Shown in pieces: positions 15,933 through 24,054 of a stretch of 64,000 nucleotides of DNA. This stretch comes from Candidatus Soleaferrea massiliensis AP7. GTDB taxonomy: Bacteria; Bacillota; Clostridia; Oscillospirales; Ruminococcaceae. The notes below the pieces were generated by a model, which was not told the DNA's origin, made no database searches, and saw only the letters and a program-made list of their open reading frames with translations. The first letter of the stretch is position 1, and the number at the start of each line of letters is the position of its first letter. The position numbers and the translations under genes are program-made. Location of the stretch: positions 30,959 to 94,958 of the forward strand of contig NZ_CCYH01000012.1 in NCBI RefSeq assembly GCF_000820765.1, read 5' to 3'.

Positions 15933-16194
15933 ATTTCGAGTTCCTCCATATTTACAGAATTTGAAGATTGATATATTTAGAGTTCATTTTTCTCTAACTG
16001 TAGTATCTGTAAAATGGTGGACGTTTATACAGCCAATTTGTGCGGCCATCGAAATTCTGTGGAAGAACTTTTGACAAAAACAATGTTGAATATCGTAACA
16101 ATTTCAACGGATCAATTTGATGTTTTATGGAGACGCGTTTTTTATCAGAATTTTGAAGCTTGAACGGTTCCGGCTTCCCATTCCGCCGTGCGAG

Positions 16195-16587
16195 TTACAG
16201 AAGCTTTTTTGGCAGAACCGCGTTGCAGAGCTCATAAAATTCACATCGATGACAGACCTGTGACACATCGGTCAGCTTCGAAAATGCAGGGCCGATTTTA
16301 TCCAGCAGCTGGCGATAGGTCGTTTGGATATCGCCGCCGCAGTTAAAAAAGGCGGCAACCTTCGCATCCCGTTTTTGGATGGACGCTTCCTCCCTACACC
16401 GGCCGCCGATGCGGTTCGGGCAGGCGCCGCAGATGTCGTCGCACGCTGCCGACAGCATGACCGCCGTATCCGGATTCTGCCGGAGCGTTTGCAGGATGCG
16501 TTCCATGTTGCGGCAGAATTCCCCGCTGTAGCCGGTGCCGGAATAGGTGTGCATACACATCAGATGGTGGTGGCGCAGACGGATCAT
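16195..16587 (-). CDS. DUF1284 cysteine-rich protein
   Basis: The 130-residue protein starts MIRLRHHHLMCMHTYSGTGY and has the DUF1284 pattern of an N-terminal RxHHLxCxxxYxGxGYS motif, a CDDICGACPNR cluster and a C-terminal CHRCEFYELC. Eight or more cysteines suggest metal or Fe-S binding; the function is unknown. The ATG overlaps the bioY stop by 4 bp (ATGA), so it is translated with the biotin transporter component and probably controlled by BirA. Whether it works with biotin is unknown. Confidence 0.88.
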   Translation of the reverse strand: MIRLRHHHLMCMHTYSGTGYSGEFCRNMERILQTLRQNPDTAVMLSAACDDICGACPNRIGGRCREEASIQKRDAKVAAFFNCGGDIQTTYRQLLDKIGPAFSKLTDVSQVCHRCEFYELCNAVLPKKLL

Positions 16588-17123
16588 GCCAGCTTCGCCG
16601 CCTTCAGCGCCTTCTGCAAAGCAAGCCCAAGCCCCGCGCTGCACGCGACCTTGACCAGATCTAACAGCACAAACGGCGCCACACCGGTCAGCACCGCCTG
16701 CCACAGTCCTGTTTTTGCAGCGACTGCCAGCCAGATGGTGCCCAGTACATAGCAGACCAGTAGTCCCGCGAGCATGCCGAGGATGTAGGTGCCGAAGTTT
16801 TTGCGGTGCAGCAGCTCTGGAATCCAGGCGGTCAAAAAGGACATCAGCGGATAAGCGATCAGATATCCGCCGGTGACGCCGAACAGGATGCCGGGACCGC
16901 CGGTAAATCCACCGAAGACAGGCACGCCGACAAGTCCCAGCAGCAGATAAACAGCCTGAACGGCAAACGCCGCTTTCTTTTCGAGTACCACGCCGGTCAG
17001 GAAGACCGCAAACAACGACATTGTGAACGGAACCGGCGTGAACGGCAATGGGATGACAATCTGGGCAAAAACCGCTGTGATGGCCGCAAACAGCGCGATC
17101 AGAATCAAATTTCTCGTTTTCAT
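16584..17123 (-). CDS. bioY: Biotin ECF transporter S component BioY
   Basis: BioY is the membrane substrate-binding component that captures biotin for an energy-coupling factor transporter. The 179-residue protein has about six hydrophobic segments and the family signature PLPFTPVPFTMSLFAVFLTG near residue 25, plus YLLLGLVGVPVFGGFTGGPG and GYLIAYPLMSF. The A/T ECF module is not in the window, so it must share one encoded elsewhere. The operator upstream marks it as biotin-repressed. Confidence 0.96.
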   Translation of the reverse strand: MKTRNLILIALFAAITAVFAQIVIPLPFTPVPFTMSLFAVFLTGVVLEKKAAFAVQAVYLLLGLVGVPVFGGFTGGPGILFGVTGGYLIAYPLMSFLTAWIPELLHRKNFGTYILGMLAGLLVCYVLGTIWLAVAAKTGLWQAVLTGVAPFVLLDLVKVACSAGLGLALQKALKAAKLA

Positions 17124-17152
17124 GGCAATTTCCCCTCCTATTTCTTGTTTCC

Positions 17153-17208
17153 ATTATACAGGATGAAAAAGCGTATTGTCAACCCATTTATAAAAATATG
17201 GTTTACAA
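17153..17208 (-). promoter_or_regulatory. bioY promoter with BirA operator
   Basis: On the minus strand TTGTAAACC (17208-17200), 15 nt, then GGTTGACAA (17184-17176) is a near-perfect BirA operator. Its second half contains the -35 box TTGACA (17182-17177), 18 nt from TATAAT (17158-17153), so holo-BirA binding would block RNA polymerase. Confidence 0.93.
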
Positions 17209-17405
17209 TTTACCCTGCACCGTTTTCTGATCATGTCTGCGGATCATCAAAAAATCTGGTCTTTTTAAAATATAGATAACGGAACCGTTATTTCTCAATA
17301 TGAGGTAGTACGTGTGCGCCCTGCTGTGGTTGCGGTCACGCAATGGAAGATGAATGGTGTTTCCCCTATGTTCTCTTTATAATCCGTGGAAAACCGAAGT
17401 TTCCA

Positions 17406-17434
17406 TTGCAATCCTTCAAATATTGTAGTAAAAT
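17406..17434 (+). promoter_or_regulatory. Putative promoter of the lipoprotein pair
   Basis: TTGCAA (17406-17411), 17-nt spacer, TAAAAT (17429-17434), about 95 bp before the first lipoprotein start. The remainder of the 17209-17527 gap shows nothing I recognise. Confidence 0.5.
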
Positions 17435-17527
17435 TGGTTTAACATCGTTCATATTGTAAAGAGCAAAGGATTGATGTGAAGAACCTGCCATGTGACGATC
17501 ATGCGGTACAGAAAGGGGATATGTTCT

Positions 17528-17890
17528 ATGAAAGATCATAAGAAATCGTTCTTCCTGTGTGCGGTGCTGCTCAGCGTTTGCCTGCCGCTGTCCGGATGCA
17601 GCGAAGGCGAGACGAGCTCCCGGCCGGAAACAGACGGGCAGTCTCAGACTGCATCTGCGGCCAGTGCTGCCGAACCGGTTGAAAATAAAGAACAGGCATT
17701 GGAAATTGCACATGCCTATGTGCTGGAAAACTGCAAGAGCACCTTTGAAGGCTATCAGGTGACGGCTTTGCAGGAGGGGGACGAGTGGATCGTGTCCTAT
17801 TCCCTTTCCGAGGATACTGCGGGCGGCGGCCCTCAGCTTCGCATCCGTGCATCCGATGGAAAGGTTGTTTCCTTTGCTCTGCAGAGATGA
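17528..17890 (+). CDS. Small lipoprotein with NTF2-like/immunity-type domain
   Basis: A signal peptide with lipobox (LSVCLPLSGC, Cys about residue 24) is followed by a Ser/Ala-rich linker and a C-terminal domain of about 65 residues. That domain, with EQALEIAHAYVLENC, DEWIVSYSL, GGGPQLRIRASDGKVVSF, resembles the NTF2-fold proteins annotated as immunity proteins in polymorphic toxin loci. No toxin gene is adjacent, so an immunity role is not supported. The ATG at 17528 lies 8 nt after GAAAGGGG. The stop is 13 bp before the next lipoprotein gene. Confidence 0.7.
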   Translation: MKDHKKSFFLCAVLLSVCLPLSGCSEGETSSRPETDGQSQTASAASAAEPVENKEQALEIAHAYVLENCKSTFEGYQVTALQEGDEWIVSYSLSEDTAGGGPQLRIRASDGKVVSFALQR

Positions 17891-17903
17891 GGAGGAGGTT
17901 CCA

Positions 17904-19190
17904 TTGTACAAACAGATACTGCCCGTTCTGCTGTCGGCGGTGCTGCTGCTGGGCCTGACCGGCTGTGTTCCCATCGAGGAGGCCGCCGGCGATGGTCTGC
18001 ATGTCGAGATCACCGACCATCTCAGCGCCTATGACGGCAAGGACGTTTACTATATCAACAATTATGGATGCCCGGGCGCGATTTATCGGAATGGCGAGGT
18101 CATCCGGGAGCTGCATGAACAGATCTACGCGATTGCGGTAAATTCGGATTCCATCTTTGTCGCCACCCAATCGGATGTCGCGCGGTTTGACAAGGATGGC
18201 AAGCCCTCCGACGTCTATCCCATTCCCGATGTGACCTGCATGAAAGCGGACGACGACTATCTGCTGGTCTATGAGGAAAGCTACAGGGATTCGGATTATC
18301 CGCAGCTTTATCTGAACAAGCTGTCCGATAACAGGTTTTATTCTGCCAGAGAGATGGCGCAAAAGCTCAAGTATCAGAAAAACCTGTCGTCCTTTGCCGG
18401 GGATTGGGATTATGTGCCGCAGGAGTATGCGCTGGTTTCCGACGGTGACTGGGCGTTTTTATTCTCCCGCTCGCCGAAAGAGGACGACTGGGAGGAAGAA
18501 CCCGGCAGCTTGTTTGAAGCATTATCCGTTTCGGATGGAGAAGATCCATATGAATATTTTGTCGATGTTTACAACAGCGAATGGAAGGTTCCCTGTTTCT
18601 ATGAATACCGCGAATACGACCGCATCCTGGACGTGAAAGACGATACGGTTTACTTCCTGACGCTGGAGGACGACATGAAGATCATGGCCCTGCCGCCGGA
18701 CGGCAAGGCGCTGGAAAACTTCTCCGTGGACTTTGAAGAGGACCGGTATCCGACCTTTCTATCGCTGGAGGGCGGCCTTCTGCTGCAGTCGAACTGGGTC
18801 TACAATTCCTGCAGCTGGACGTCATCACTTCCGATGGGACAGCATGCGGGGGACTGCCTGACCGAACTGCTTATGCAGGATCAGGTGCTGGAAAACAGAA
18901 TCCGCATCACCGCCCCGCGCCAGAGAATCGTCGGCGTTCATGAAGGAAGGGTGCTGATCTATGACGGGGACAGCCAGGAGGTTCTGCTTGACCGTCAGGA
19001 TGACAGCGAACCTGAGGTTCTGGTAAATCTGGATGGACGGATAATGGGCAAAATCGATCAGCTGTGCTTCTCCGTATGCGGCAGCCGTCTGCTGGTTTAT
19101 CAGATTCTGTGGATTCCAACCGAAGACGGTGAAGCGTACGATTTTCCATCCATCACGTTGTTGGAAGATCTGGAACTGCCGGCATCGTAA
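17904..19190 (+). CDS. Lipoprotein of unknown function
   Basis: I choose a TTG start at 17904, preceded by GGAGGAGG, because the next residues form a signal peptide with lipobox (LLLGLTGC). The mature part of about 405 residues has repeating beta-strand patterns (for example YDGKDVYYINNYGCPGAIYR, VAINSDSIFVATQSDVARFD-like blocks and VKDDTVYFLTLEDD) typical of surface beta-propeller proteins. I recognise no catalytic motif. Co-transcription with the small lipoprotein upstream is likely. Confidence 0.75.
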   Translation: MYKQILPVLLSAVLLLGLTGCVPIEEAAGDGLHVEITDHLSAYDGKDVYYINNYGCPGAIYRNGEVIRELHEQIYAIAVNSDSIFVATQSDVARFDKDGKPSDVYPIPDVTCMKADDDYLLVYEESYRDSDYPQLYLNKLSDNRFYSAREMAQKLKYQKNLSSFAGDWDYVPQEYALVSDGDWAFLFSRSPKEDDWEEEPGSLFEALSVSDGEDPYEYFVDVYNSEWKVPCFYEYREYDRILDVKDDTVYFLTLEDDMKIMALPPDGKALENFSVDFEEDRYPTFLSLEGGLLLQSNWVYNSCSWTSSLPMGQHAGDCLTELLMQDQVLENRIRITAPRQRIVGVHEGRVLIYDGDSQEVLLDRQDDSEPEVLVNLDGRIMGKIDQLCFSVCGSRLLVYQILWIPTEDGEAYDFPSITLLEDLELPAS

Positions 19191-19226
19191 CCGCTCTGTA
19201 AGAAGTATATCCGACTACCATCGGGA

Positions 19227-19270
19227 AACCCCCGCCCGTATTCCTGTATACAGGGATACGGGCGGGGGTT
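19227..19270. terminator. Bidirectional intrinsic terminator
   Basis: AACCCCCGCCCGTA (19227-19240) pairs with TACGGGCGGGGGTT (19257-19270), followed by TCTTTGTTTTT on the plus strand. It ends the lipoprotein pair and may also serve the convergent GTPase gene. Confidence 0.88.
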
Positions 19271-19376
19271 CTTTGTTTTTTGGCGTTTCTGAAATATATG
19301 CAGCCGCACGGCGCGCGGGAAGAACCGCAGCAGCTGTCAAGCTTGTTTGCCGGACGATGTATCGCAGCTTCCCTTT

Positions 19377-21356
19377 TTATCCCGGATATACCTTGTCGCA
19401 GTGCACGTGCTTTTCCACCTCGTCCCATTTGACAAGATAGCCGGCGCCCTTGGCGCAGAAGACCGAATCCGGCGTGTTCTCCGTGTCGCCCAGGCAGTCG
19501 TAGCCGGTCATCGAGACAACCTCGTTCTGGTTGTGGCAGGGCTCGTAGCCGTCGAAGCTGAGGTTCAGCACGCCCTTTCCACGCGTGAACGCGCTGAAGG
19601 TCCGGCTGTAGCTCATCATGGTCGAGGCCGGCGCGCGTCCGCAGATCACGGCGCGGTCCTCCAGGATTTGAGGCGGGTCGAAGCTGCCGTGCAGCTGCTG
19701 GATATCCGACAGGATGCGGCCGGCATGCCCGCTTTCGGCTTCGATGCGGAATGCGTAGTACGGTTCGAGCAGCAGGCTCTGGGCGCGCATCAGCCCCTGG
19801 CGGACGGCGCGGTAAACCGCCTGCCGGAAATCCCCGCCCTCGGTGTGCTTGAGATGCGCCCGCCCGGTCAGCAGGGTGATCTTCACATCGGTCAGCGCCG
19901 ACCCGGTCAGCACGCCTTTGTGTTCCTTCTCCAGCACATGGGTTCGTATCAGGTTTTGGTACTGCCGGTCCAGCAGGTCGGTCGGACAGGCGGACGCGAA
20001 GGTGACGCCGCTGCCGCGCTGGGCCGGTTCCAGCAGCAGATGCGCCTCGGCGTAATGGCGCAGCGGTTCGAAGTGGCCGTAGCCGACGACCGGGGCCGCG
20101 ATGGTTTCTTTATATAAGATCTCACATTCACCAAACGAGACGGGCAGGCCGAACCGCTCGCGGACGATCTCCGCGAGCACCTCAAGCTGGATGTCCCCCA
20201 TAACCTGTATGGTGATCTGAGAGAGCGCTTCCTCGAAGCCCACATGCAGCATCGGGTCCTCATCCTCCAAGATGCGGAAATAACCGAGCACCGTGCGGGC
20301 CGGAACATCTTCGGGGAAGAGGACCCGCGCCGTCAGGGCCGGATGGCACGCAAAACTGCCGCGCGACAGGGTTTCCCCGATAAAATCTCCGGGCAATGGA
20401 TGTGACAGGCCGGTCACCGCGCACAGGTCTCCGGGCATGGCCCTATCGGTCTGTGTATACTGCGCCCCGTTGTAGATGCGGATTTCGTTGACCTTCTCCG
20501 CCGTTTCGCCGCCATCCCTGCCCGACACGCGCAGGGTGTCCTTTACTCGGAATCCGCCGCGCAGCACCTTGAGAAAGGTCAGCCGGCTGCCCTGCCTGTC
20601 GTGCCGGATTTTGTAAACCTGCCCGGCGAACGGTACGCCTTCGGATTCCGCATGGGCTTCCCATGTGGTGAGCGCGCACAGCCAGTCCAGAAATTCCCGG
20701 ACGCCTTCGTCGTTCAGGGCCGAGCCGGAGAAGCACGGGAACAGGCGGCCCTCCCGAACCATCTCCCGCGCGGTTTCAAGCCAGATGTCCGGGCGGTAGC
20801 CTTCCTTTAAATAAAGCTCAAACAGCCTCTCGTCGCGTTCGGCAATCGATTCGGCAAGCGCCGTTGTTATGGAGTCCGGCTGGTCGAGCGGTGAGAACGG
20901 TACGACCTCAGCGGAAAAGCGGGTTTGCAGATCGCTGAGGACCCGTTCGGGGGCGGCGCCGGCACGGTCGGTTTTGTTGAGGAACAGAAAGGTAGGAACC
21001 CGATGCTCGAGCAGCAGCTTCCAGACCGCCGCGGTGTGGCCCTGAATGCCCTCGACGCTGCTGACGACCAGCACGGCCGCGTCCATGATGCCGACGGCGC
21101 GTTCCATCTCGGCGCTGAAATCGACGTGGCCCGGCGTATCCACCCAGTAAAAGGTATCGCCGCCGCGGGTAAACACCGCCTGATTCGAGAAGATGGTGAT
21201 GCCGCGGCGCTTTTCAATGCCGTCCGTATCCAGAAACGCGTCCTGATGGTCCACGCGGCCTCGCGTGCGGATCGCATGAGCATGGAACAGGACCTGTTCG
21301 GACAGGGTGGTTTTGCCCGCGTCCACATGGGCCAGAATCCCGATGGTCTTACGCAA
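19377..21356 (-). CDS. TetM/EF-G-like ribosome-associated GTPase
   Basis: The 659-residue protein has the EF-G-like domain order of ribosomal protection proteins: a GTPase domain with AHVDAGKTT (P-loop), RGITIFS (switch I), DTPGHVDF (switch II) and NKTDRAG (NKxD), then domain II, III and an RPP-type C-terminal domain IV/V. Tet(M) and Tet(O) are about 640 residues, so size agrees. The sequence is divergent from my memory of Tet(M), and this branch is common in Clostridia as an intrinsic gene, so tetracycline resistance should not be assumed. The start is TTG at 21356 after GGAGGT. Confidence 0.85.
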   Translation of the reverse strand: MRKTIGILAHVDAGKTTLSEQVLFHAHAIRTRGRVDHQDAFLDTDGIEKRRGITIFSNQAVFTRGGDTFYWVDTPGHVDFSAEMERAVGIMDAAVLVVSSVEGIQGHTAAVWKLLLEHRVPTFLFLNKTDRAGAAPERVLSDLQTRFSAEVVPFSPLDQPDSITTALAESIAERDERLFELYLKEGYRPDIWLETAREMVREGRLFPCFSGSALNDEGVREFLDWLCALTTWEAHAESEGVPFAGQVYKIRHDRQGSRLTFLKVLRGGFRVKDTLRVSGRDGGETAEKVNEIRIYNGAQYTQTDRAMPGDLCAVTGLSHPLPGDFIGETLSRGSFACHPALTARVLFPEDVPARTVLGYFRILEDEDPMLHVGFEEALSQITIQVMGDIQLEVLAEIVRERFGLPVSFGECEILYKETIAAPVVGYGHFEPLRHYAEAHLLLEPAQRGSGVTFASACPTDLLDRQYQNLIRTHVLEKEHKGVLTGSALTDVKITLLTGRAHLKHTEGGDFRQAVYRAVRQGLMRAQSLLLEPYYAFRIEAESGHAGRILSDIQQLHGSFDPPQILEDRAVICGRAPASTMMSYSRTFSAFTRGKGVLNLSFDGYEPCHNQNEVVSMTGYDCLGDTENTPDSVFCAKGAGYLVKWDEVEKHVHCDKVYPG

Positions 21357-21497
21357 ATGAATACCTCCGTTTGTTTTTTCTTTCAGTTTACACCATTTTG
21401 AGAAAAAATCCAATCCTATTTTACACACGGGCTGTTATTTCCGCTGAAATCACAATATAATAAGGATAGGAGATCATCTCAAAAGGAGGAGATTACT

Positions 21498-23087
21498 TTG
21501 TCGTCTACCATTTATTATGGCGGAGATATCATCACAATGGAGGAGCCGCTCTATGCGGAAGCGATGCTGGTGGAGGGTTCCGTCATCAAGCGGACCGGCA
21601 CGCTCGAAGAGGTGCAGAGGGCCGCAGGCCCTTATGCCAAGACGGTCGACCTGAAAGGCAAAACCCTGCTTCCCGCGTTTATCGATGCGCACAGCCATCT
21701 CACCGGGATGGCGAGCACGCTCGGTTCGGTCAACCTGAACGGAGCCGGCAGCTTCGATGAGATCAAGGAGCGTGTGCAGCAGTTCAAAGAGGAGCACAAG
21801 ATCCCCGAGGGGCAGTGGATCACGGCGTTTGGATATGATCCGGAATTTTTGGAGGAGCGCGAACATCCGACCAAGGCCTTGCTGGATGAAGCCTGCCCGG
21901 ATCATCCGCTTGTCGTCACGCATGCTTCAGGGCATATGGGGGTTGCGAATTCCAAGGCGCTCGAGAAGCTGGACGTCACCGCCGAAACAGAGGATCCGCA
22001 GGGCGGCGTGATCGGCCGGTGTGAAGGCTCGGATGAGCCGAACGGATATCTGGAGGAAAACGCGTTTACCTCCTGTGTGGCGAAAATACCGCCCTGTCCC
22101 GATGAACAGGCCGTCAAACAGCTGAAGGAGGCGCAGGAGATCTATCTGAGCTACGGCATTGCAACCGTGCAGGATGGATTGACCAAAACGCATAACTGGG
22201 AGATGCTCAAACGGATGTCCGACGAAGGAGATTTGGTGCTGGACACGGTCTGTTACGCAGACCTTGTGGACAGCCGGCAGGTGGTGGAGGATCATCCGGA
22301 CTATCGGAATTATCGAAACCATCTGCGGATCGGCGGGTATAAGATCTTCCTGGACGGTTCACCGCAGGGCTGCACCGCATGGATGCAGACGCCGTATCTG
22401 GGGGAAGGGGATTACAAGGGCTACCCGGTGCATCAGGACGCGCAGGTCAGAGATTTCATGAAGACCGCGCTGAGCGAGGGCAAACAGATCCTCGTACACT
22501 GCAACGGCGACGCGGCAGCCGCACAGATGATCGATTCCTACCGCGCCGCAATGGAGGAAAGCGGGGAACAGAAGGATATCCGTCCGGTGATGATCCATGC
22601 GCAGCTTGCACAGCCGGATCAGCTGCCCGAAATGCGCCGGCTGAAGATCATCGCATCCTTTTTTGTCGCGCACGTCTACTACTGGGGAGATGTCCACATC
22701 AAGAATTTCGGCCTGAAGCGCGCGTCGAAGATCAGTCCGGCCGCAAGCGCCGTCAGGGACGGCGAGCTTTTCACCTTCCATCAGGATTCCCCGGTTCTGC
22801 CGCCGGATATGCTGATGACCATCTGGTGTGCGGTCAACCGCGTAACCCGGGGCGGCGTGATTCTGGGAGAGCAGGAGAAGATTTCGCCATTGGAAGCGCT
22901 GAAAGCCGTCACGATCAACGCGGCATACCAGTATTTTGAGGAGGGCCGCAAAGGCTCCCTGAAAGCGGGTAAGCTCGCGGATCTTGTATTTCTGGACCGC
23001 AATCCGCTCAAGGTGCATCCCGATGAGATCAGGCAGATCAAGATTCTCAGGACCGATAAAGAGGGACGCACCCTCTACGAGCGGTAG
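21498..23087 (+). CDS. Amidohydrolase family 3 protein (YtcJ-like)
   Basis: The 529-residue metal-dependent hydrolase has the amidohydrolase layout: an N-terminal beta-sandwich strand (YYGGDIITMEEPLYAEAMLV), the metal-binding DAHSHLTGM motif near residue 65, a TIM barrel with HASGHMGVANSKAL, GGVIGRCEG, ILVHCNGDAAAAQMID, and a C-terminal GSLKAGKLADLVFLDRNPL segment. YtcJ-like members are assigned to N-substituted amides or formamides; the substrate here is unknown. The start is TTG at 21498 after AAAAGGAGGAG. Confidence 0.92.
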   Translation: MSSTIYYGGDIITMEEPLYAEAMLVEGSVIKRTGTLEEVQRAAGPYAKTVDLKGKTLLPAFIDAHSHLTGMASTLGSVNLNGAGSFDEIKERVQQFKEEHKIPEGQWITAFGYDPEFLEEREHPTKALLDEACPDHPLVVTHASGHMGVANSKALEKLDVTAETEDPQGGVIGRCEGSDEPNGYLEENAFTSCVAKIPPCPDEQAVKQLKEAQEIYLSYGIATVQDGLTKTHNWEMLKRMSDEGDLVLDTVCYADLVDSRQVVEDHPDYRNYRNHLRIGGYKIFLDGSPQGCTAWMQTPYLGEGDYKGYPVHQDAQVRDFMKTALSEGKQILVHCNGDAAAAQMIDSYRAAMEESGEQKDIRPVMIHAQLAQPDQLPEMRRLKIIASFFVAHVYYWGDVHIKNFGLKRASKISPAASAVRDGELFTFHQDSPVLPPDMLMTIWCAVNRVTRGGVILGEQEKISPLEALKAVTINAAYQYFEEGRKGSLKAGKLADLVFLDRNPLKVHPDEIRQIKILRTDKEGRTLYER

Positions 23088-23165
23088 AGAGTCATGGAAC
23101 GGTCAAGCGTATGAATCCCGCGTGAAAACGATATATAAAAATCAAACGATCTGATGGATGGTTAA

Positions 23166-23200
23166 ACGGCCCCGGGCGGTATTGCTGCCGCCCGGGCTGT
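23166..23200 (+). terminator. Intrinsic terminator after the amidohydrolase
   Basis: ACGGCCCCGGGCGG pairs with CCGCCCGGGCTGT and is followed by TTTTGTG, 80 bp past the amidohydrolase stop. Confidence 0.85.
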
Positions 23201-23352
23201 TTTGTGTCTCAGTTTTGGAAGGAGGTCACGTTCTTCGATAAAGCGTTCACCAACAAGTACGGACGGAGTTAGCCGGTGTACCAAGCCTTCGGAGACAGAG
23301 AATTGGAAGCATCGTAATTAAAATAATTCCTGATTTCCTAAGAGGGTTATGT

Positions 23353-23705
23353 TTTGAAAGCGGGCGCACGGTGCTCAGGTTAATGCTTGGCTCCTGGGGT
23401 GACTGTGATTCGAAAGCGGGCGCGGCGATTGGAATCATGCCCAGCTCCTGAAATGGCGTGCTTCGAAGGCGGATACATGGTGATTAAAATGATGCTCTGT
23501 ACTTGGAATGACTGTGATTCGAAAGCGGGCACGGCGATTGGAATCATGCTCAGCGCCTGAAATGACAGTGCTTCGAAGGTGGATACGTGGTGATTAAAAA
23601 TGATGCTCTGTACTTGGAATGACTGTGCTTTGAAAACGGATGCGTGTTGATGGGAATGATTTTCGGCACCTCAGGAGAATGACACTTCGAAAGCGGCAGT
23701 GCGGA
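23353..23705. repeat. Degenerate tandem array, seven units of 53-57 bp
   Basis: Units begin with TT(C/T)GAAAGCGG or TTCGAAGGCGG near 23353, 23409, 23462, 23518, 23572, 23629 and 23686. Units 2 and 4 are nearly identical (GGCGATTGGAATCATGC), as are units 3 and 5 (TGGTGATTAAAATGATGCTCTG), so the array also has a higher-order period near 110 bp. No open frame is maintained across it. The unequal unit lengths and lack of spacers rule out CRISPR. Confidence 0.88.
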
Positions 23706-23843
23706 TGAAATCCGGCGGAAGGGATGAAAATGAAATGACGGTGTGCCGTCCTGTCCCAATGTTTTTGTGCGTTGTAACCAAACTCAAGACAGGGGGGATT
23801 TCCAGAATTCATAAAAAAAATCCAATAAAGTTGGCGCAATTGT

Positions 23844-23872
23844 TTGACAAGTTTCTGTGTTTCTAGTAGAAT
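23844..23872 (+). promoter_or_regulatory. secA promoter
   Basis: TTGACA (23844-23849), 17-nt spacer, TAGAAT (23867-23872). The start is expected near 23879, giving a leader of about 175 nt before secA. I see no clear arrest peptide of SecM type in the leader. Confidence 0.85.
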
Positions 23873-24054
23873 AGTAGCATGCGAAATATTGCTTGTAGCG
23901 AAAACGGTTCGCCCCAATCTGCGGCGTGCTGTTGAAAAGCGATTGCGTATCCACTTGCGGGTTCAGCTTTGGGCTGTGCCAATGAAAACTAGCGGCGCAA
24001 TTAAGTACAGAGGATATTTAACATAAATCTTGAATTTTCTTGAGGTGACTACAA

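Noticed and set aside
19377..21356. Calling this gene a tetracycline-resistance determinant
   Set aside because: Motifs support only the EF-G/RPP superfamily; resistance needs phylogeny or phenotype.
23353..23705. CRISPR array
   Set aside because: No constant repeat with unique spacers; units are diverged end to end and no cas genes are present.
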